Shown: positions 6,255 through 8,983 of the stretch, piece by piece
Layout of the letters: each line of letters starts with the position of its first letter
Numbering within the stretch: position 1 is the first letter of the stretch
NCBI GenBank assembly: GCA_945927915.1
Contig: CAMEMX010000057.1
Span: forward strand, 1 to 8,983
Source: an uncultured Clostridia bacterium
GTDB taxonomy: Bacteria > Bacillota > Clostridia > Oscillospirales > Oscillospiraceae
Direction of reading: 5' to 3'
Length of the DNA stretch: 8,983 bases
Translations under genes and position numbers: made by a program
The notes under the pieces: model-generated
Database searches by the model: none
What the model saw: the letters and a program-made list of their open reading frames with translations, nothing else
Told to the model about the DNA's origin: nothing

Positions 6255-7427
6255 TTATTTTCCGCTGATCTCGCCGGCTTTTTTCAGCGAGAGCTTGGTG
6301 ACGGCAGGGCCGATCAGCTCATAGATGAGCGTGCCGCAGAGGATGACCGCGCGGATCTGCGGGGCGTGCTCCGGCACGACCTCGCCAGCCGCCAGTGAAA
6401 GGCCGATGGCGACGCCCGCCTGCGGCAGCAGGCACGGGCCGAGGAACTTTTTCACGTTCTTGTCGCACTTGCAGACGACGCCGCCCAGCCCCGCGCCGAA
6501 GATCTTGCCGATGACGCGCAGGACGATGTAGATCACGCCGATCACGCCGACCGTCGGCAGGACGGAGAGCTTCAGATCCGCGCCGGAGGCGACGAAGAAC
6601 AGCATGAAGATCGGCGGCGTGACGCTGTCGCAGATGTCCATGAGCTGGTTGATGTCGCCGGAGAAGTTGGCAAGCACTGCGCCCATCGCCATGCACAGAA
6701 GCAGGTTGGACAGGCCGAGCCACTGGGAGATGCCCAGCCCGGCGAAGATGAAGCCGACGATCAGCGATAGGCGGTTGCCCGCCTTCTTGAAAAAGCGCAG
6801 CGGGAGCAGGAAAATGAAGCCCAGCGCCGCACCTACGACGATGGCGCCGCCGATCTCCTTGACCGGGACGAGCAGGGAGGCACCCAGCGAGGCCGCGCTG
6901 CCCGCGAGCGCCTGCGCAACGGCGACGGCGAGGGAGAACAGGATCAGCGCCGTGGCGTCGTCGATGGCGACGACGGACAGGAGCGACTCCGTGACGGGGC
7001 CTCTGGCGCGGTACTGCTTGATGACCATGATGGTCGCGGCGGGGGCGGTCGCGGCGGCGATCGCGCCGAGGACGAGGGAGAAGGCGACGCTCTGCCCGGA
7101 GACGATCAGGCCGAGCACGACGAACAGCACCGCGAACAGCGACTCAAGGCAGGCGATGACGATCGGCGCCGCGCCGACGCGCTTGAAATAGGACAGCTTG
7201 AATTCGTTGCCGATGGAGAAGGCGATAAAGCCGAGGGCGACGTCGGAGATGATGCCGGTCGCCTCCAGAAAATCGTTCGTCAGCAGGCCGAGCACGCTCG
7301 GGCCGATCAGCAGGCCCGCGACCAGATAGCCCGTGACGTTCGGCAGGCGGAGGTGCTTTGCCATGCGGCCGCAAAACATCCCCGCAAAGATCATGATGGC
7401 GAGGTCGGTGAGTGTATTGAGTGTCAT
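6255..7427 (-). CDS. CPA2-type cation/proton antiporter without regulatory domain
   Basis: Membrane exchanger of the Na+/H+ exchanger family (PF00999-like), 390 aa with about 11-13 hydrophobic segments. It has the N-terminal RLPNVTGYLVAGLLIGPSVLG stretch (27-47), an ATAPAATIMVIKQY unwound-helix region (126-139) and an Asp-Asp pair, AIDDAT at 154-159. That pair is typical of the CPA2 branch, whose members are often electrogenic Na+/H+ or K+/H+ exchangers. FVASGADLKL (278-287) and LPQAGVAIGLSLAAGE (334-349) complete the fold. There is no C-terminal RCK/TrkA-N or universal-stress domain, so regulation must come from outside. The start at 7427 lies two bases after the stop of the PII-like gene, which makes that protein the obvious candidate partner. 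The ion carried cannot be read from sequence. Confidence 0.93.
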   Translation of the reverse strand: MTLNTLTDLAIMIFAGMFCGRMAKHLRLPNVTGYLVAGLLIGPSVLGLLTNDFLEATGIISDVALGFIAFSIGNEFKLSYFKRVGAAPIVIACLESLFAVLFVVLGLIVSGQSVAFSLVLGAIAAATAPAATIMVIKQYRARGPVTESLLSVVAIDDATALILFSLAVAVAQALAGSAASLGASLLVPVKEIGGAIVVGAALGFIFLLPLRFFKKAGNRLSLIVGFIFAGLGISQWLGLSNLLLCMAMGAVLANFSGDINQLMDICDSVTPPIFMLFFVASGADLKLSVLPTVGVIGVIYIVLRVIGKIFGAGLGGVVCKCDKNVKKFLGPCLLPQAGVAIGLSLAAGEVVPEHAPQIRAVILCGTLIYELIGPAVTKLSLKKAGEISGK

Positions 7428-7429
7428 AG

Positions 7430-7765
7430 CTACGCCTTCATCCCCTCCACATGGTCGATCGGCACGGTAAAGAGGATGCCGGTGTCGGGGTGGTCGAGGC
7501 CGCCCGTGACCTCGTTGACGATGGCGCTGACCGTGGCGACCTTCTCGTCCGGCACGACCATGAAGATCGTCTTGTTCTCCTTGTGCGCGGGATTCATCAA
7601 AAGCCGCAGCGAGCCGAGAAAGCGCAGCTCGTCATGCTCGCCCAGCTCCTGCGCCATGCCCTTGCTGTCAAGGATCGTTGCGCCGGGGATGCGCTGCTTG
7701 CCGAAGGACGTCAGCAGCTTGTCAAGACATTCGACCTTATTCAGAACGATAATCAGTAATTTCAT
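7430..7765 (-). CDS. PII-like (GlnB-fold) signalling protein coupled to the antiporter
   Basis: A 111-aa protein with the ferredoxin-like PII layout: strand KLLIIVLNK (2-10), helix VECLDKLLTSF (11-21), GATILDSKGM (28-37) in the place of the segment before the T-loop, a T-loop region at about 37-64, strand KTIFMVVPDEKV (65-76), helix to residue 88 and the B-loop-like GGLDHPDTGILFTVPI (88-103). The last part matches the 'GKIGDGKIFV' region of GlnB. There is no tyrosine anywhere, so the classical uridylylation of T-loop Tyr51 cannot occur. The tail is short and lacks the usual 'RIRTGE' motif. PII-fold proteins act as trimers that bind nucleotides and control membrane transporters (GlnK-AmtB, SbtB-SbtA); control of the adjacent antiporter is inferred. 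The start is set by AGGAGGT (plus 7773-7779), seven bases upstream. Confidence 0.85.
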   Translation of the reverse strand: MKLLIIVLNKVECLDKLLTSFGKQRIPGATILDSKGMAQELGEHDELRFLGSLRLLMNPAHKENKTIFMVVPDEKVATVSAIVNEVTGGLDHPDTGILFTVPIDHVEGMKA

Positions 7766-7786
7766 CGATAAGACCTCCTAAAGAAG

Positions 7787-7816
7787 CTCTGAATCAATCG
7801 GCTGATCTGTTCAGAG
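7787..7816 (-). repeat. Inverted repeat in the leader of the PII-like/antiporter operon
   Basis: CTCTGAA (7787-7793) and TTCAGAG (7810-7816) form a perfect 7-bp inverted repeat. Three further pairs inside it (TCA with TGA) can form after a four-base bulge. It ends eight bases upstream of the ribosome site of the PII-like gene, so it could be a leader hairpin or an operator. Confidence 0.4.
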
Positions 7817-7825
7817 ACAACTTGA

Positions 7826-7867
7826 TTTTTGCGCACTTATCTTAGCACCATTGTACGCAAAAAACAA
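7826..7867 (-). promoter_or_regulatory. Weak promoter candidate bracketed by an inverted repeat
   Basis: On the minus strand TTGTTT (plus 7862-7867) and TAAGAT (plus 7839-7844) are 17 bases apart, matching 3 and 4 of 6 consensus positions. TTTTTGCG (7826-7833) and CGCAAAAA (7856-7863) form a perfect 8-bp inverted repeat around the -10 box, as an operator might. The boxes are weak and the arms are partly homopolymeric. The whole 136-base gap (7766-7901) holds nothing else that I recognise, and no clear terminator of the upstream ATPase gene. Confidence 0.3.
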
Positions 7868-7901
7868 CGGTAAAATCGACGAAATCTGCGATAAATTCAG
7901 A

Positions 7902-8954
7902 CTATTTTTCGCCGAAAAGGTCGAGGATCGTCCGCTGCGCCAGGTCATCCACCGCTTCGAAATCGACAAACGGGCGGCACAGCGCCTCGATGCGGTCATG
8001 CTGGCGCTTTGCCTCGCGCAGATGCGATGCCGCCTGATACAGAAGAGACGACACGGTTTTGCCGCAGAACGTCAGGCTGCGCCGCGCCTCCTGCGGCAGC
8101 ATCGCGTCAAGGTCGATGCGGCAGAAGCACGGCCCGTCATAGGGAAAGTCCCGCGTCTCCGTGATAAAGGCGGCGTCCGCCGTCGGAATAAGCAGGTGCG
8201 ACGGCGCACCCTCCGGCAGGAGCGGACTGTGGCAGACGACGCACGCGTGCCCGCCGGCCTGCGCCAGCTCGAGCAGCCGCGAAAGAAGCCGCGGCGCAAG
8301 AAGGTAGTTGTCGCGCAGCACATACACGCGGGAACACAGCGCCGCCGGCGTCTGCGTACAGAAGCGCAGCCCCTTCGGCGTGACGGCGGAGAGGAAGCGC
8401 TTCGCCGTGCGCGGGCTTTCCCCGGTGGGACGCAGGACGGACAGCGCGAGACATTCGGCCAGCGACGCCGTCTGCTCGGTGTATGCGCAGGCCGACGTGA
8501 CGGCGCGGACGCTGTCAAGCAGCTTGTCGGCGGCGGACAGACAGGCCGTCACATGGGGATATTGCGCGGCGTTCAGCGCCTGTGCCGCGCGGATCTCGTC
8601 CTCGCTTTGACGCATGGCTGCGCGGTCATAGAATGCTCCAAAGTTTACATAATTCATACTCCCGCCGCACAGGCTCGGCTCGAGCACATGGGGTGCGGTG
8701 CCGTCGACGAATGCGGTTTCCAATGCGGGGATCACCACGCCGTCGAGAGAATCCGGGTCGGAGGAGCAGAGAATATATGACACGTCCAGCCCGCGCTCCT
8801 GCGCGGCGCGGCCGATCCTGCGCATAAAGGTGGATTTTCCGCACCCGGAGCCGCCCTTGATGATGTTGAGCTGCAAGTGCTCGTGCAGAAGGGAGTCGTA
8901 GTGCGAGGCAAAGCCCTGCGGCGAGCACGCGCCGAGATAAAAAACAGATTCCAT
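7902..8954 (-). CDS. Two-lobed P-loop ATPase, PRK06851-like, function unknown
   Basis: A 350-aa soluble protein resembling an uncharacterised Clostridial family that I know as PRK06851. The first lobe has CSPQGF at 10-15, a complete Walker A motif GGSGCGKST at 34-42, and the family segment CSSDPDSLDGVVIPALETAF (63-82). The second lobe repeats this plan: TPKGL at 192-196, VYVLRDNYLLAPR at 210-222 in the place of the P-loop, CHSPLLPEG at 241-249, and HLLIPTADAAFIT at 253-265 aligned with the VVIPALETAFVD strand. The second lobe has no Walker A lysine, so only lobe one can be a normal nucleotide site. The C-terminal part (300-350) is helical. The start at 8954 has AAGGAGG seven bases upstream. 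The gene stops 136 bases before the PII-like gene and may or may not share its transcript. No substrate can be proposed. Confidence 0.87.
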   Translation of the reverse strand: MESVFYLGACSPQGFASHYDSLLHEHLQLNIIKGGSGCGKSTFMRRIGRAAQERGLDVSYILCSSDPDSLDGVVIPALETAFVDGTAPHVLEPSLCGGSMNYVNFGAFYDRAAMRQSEDEIRAAQALNAAQYPHVTACLSAADKLLDSVRAVTSACAYTEQTASLAECLALSVLRPTGESPRTAKRFLSAVTPKGLRFCTQTPAALCSRVYVLRDNYLLAPRLLSRLLELAQAGGHACVVCHSPLLPEGAPSHLLIPTADAAFITETRDFPYDGPCFCRIDLDAMLPQEARRSLTFCGKTVSSLLYQAASHLREAKRQHDRIEALCRPFVDFEAVDDLAQRTILDLFGEK

Positions 8955-8983
8955 ATGTCAGCCTCCTTCCGTATGTTTTATGC

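Noticed and set aside
7766..7901. Riboswitch or small RNA in the gap before the PII-like gene
   Set aside because: Only two short inverted repeats are seen, with no recognisable riboswitch core and no terminator/antiterminator pair.
7851..8780. Long open frame of 309 codons on the plus strand
   Set aside because: It is antisense to the P-loop ATPase gene, is rich in Arg, Gln and Ala as expected of a GC-rich shadow frame, and has no ribosome site.
1..8983. CRISPR array, transposon, phage or toxin-antitoxin module
   Set aside because: No repeat-spacer pattern, transposase, integrase, terminal repeats or toxin-like pair was found on either strand.

Overview
The window looks like a piece of chromosome from a GC-rich anaerobic Firmicute of the class Clostridia, probably Oscillospiraceae/Ruminococcaceae-like. 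This is an inference. It rests on strong AGGAGG-type ribosome binding sites, an S-layer-homology protein, an M16 peptidase next to lgt, a PRK06851-like P-loop protein and overall high GC. No RNA genes, insertion sequences, CRISPR arrays or phage genes are visible. No gap between genes exceeds 300 bases.

Layout: (1) 1-1580, plus strand: the C-terminal end of an M16-family peptidase, lgt (ATGA overlap) and a 129-aa acidic-tailed protein of unknown function, closed by a perfect 16-bp hairpin that lies between convergent genes. (2) 1620-4085, minus strand: a secreted protein with two Ig/cadherin-like domains and S-layer-homology repeats, downstream of a rodA-type SEDS glycosyltransferase with its own strong terminator. 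(3) 4132-4204: back-to-back divergent promoters for rodA and for tsaE-tsaB-upp. (4) 4227-5993, plus strand: tsaE and tsaB (tRNA t6A synthesis) and upp (uracil salvage), overlapping end to end, with a candidate promoter inside tsaB that could drive upp alone. (5) 6044-7765, minus strand: a tightly packed cassette of PII-like protein, CPA2-type cation/proton antiporter and a small XRE-type helix-turn-helix gene that carries a one-base frameshift. (6) 7902-8954, minus strand: a two-lobed P-loop ATPase whose second lobe has lost its Walker A motif.

Most of the window is housekeeping: lipoprotein maturation, cell-wall elongation, tRNA modification and pyrimidine salvage. The least conventional part is the PII-like/antiporter/HTH cassette. 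There a trimeric PII-fold sensor is probably coupled to an ion exchanger that has no regulatory domain of its own, with a broken regulator at the 3' end. The N-terminal cysteine-rich domain of the S-layer-type protein and the degenerate duplicated P-loop of the last gene also deserve a second look.
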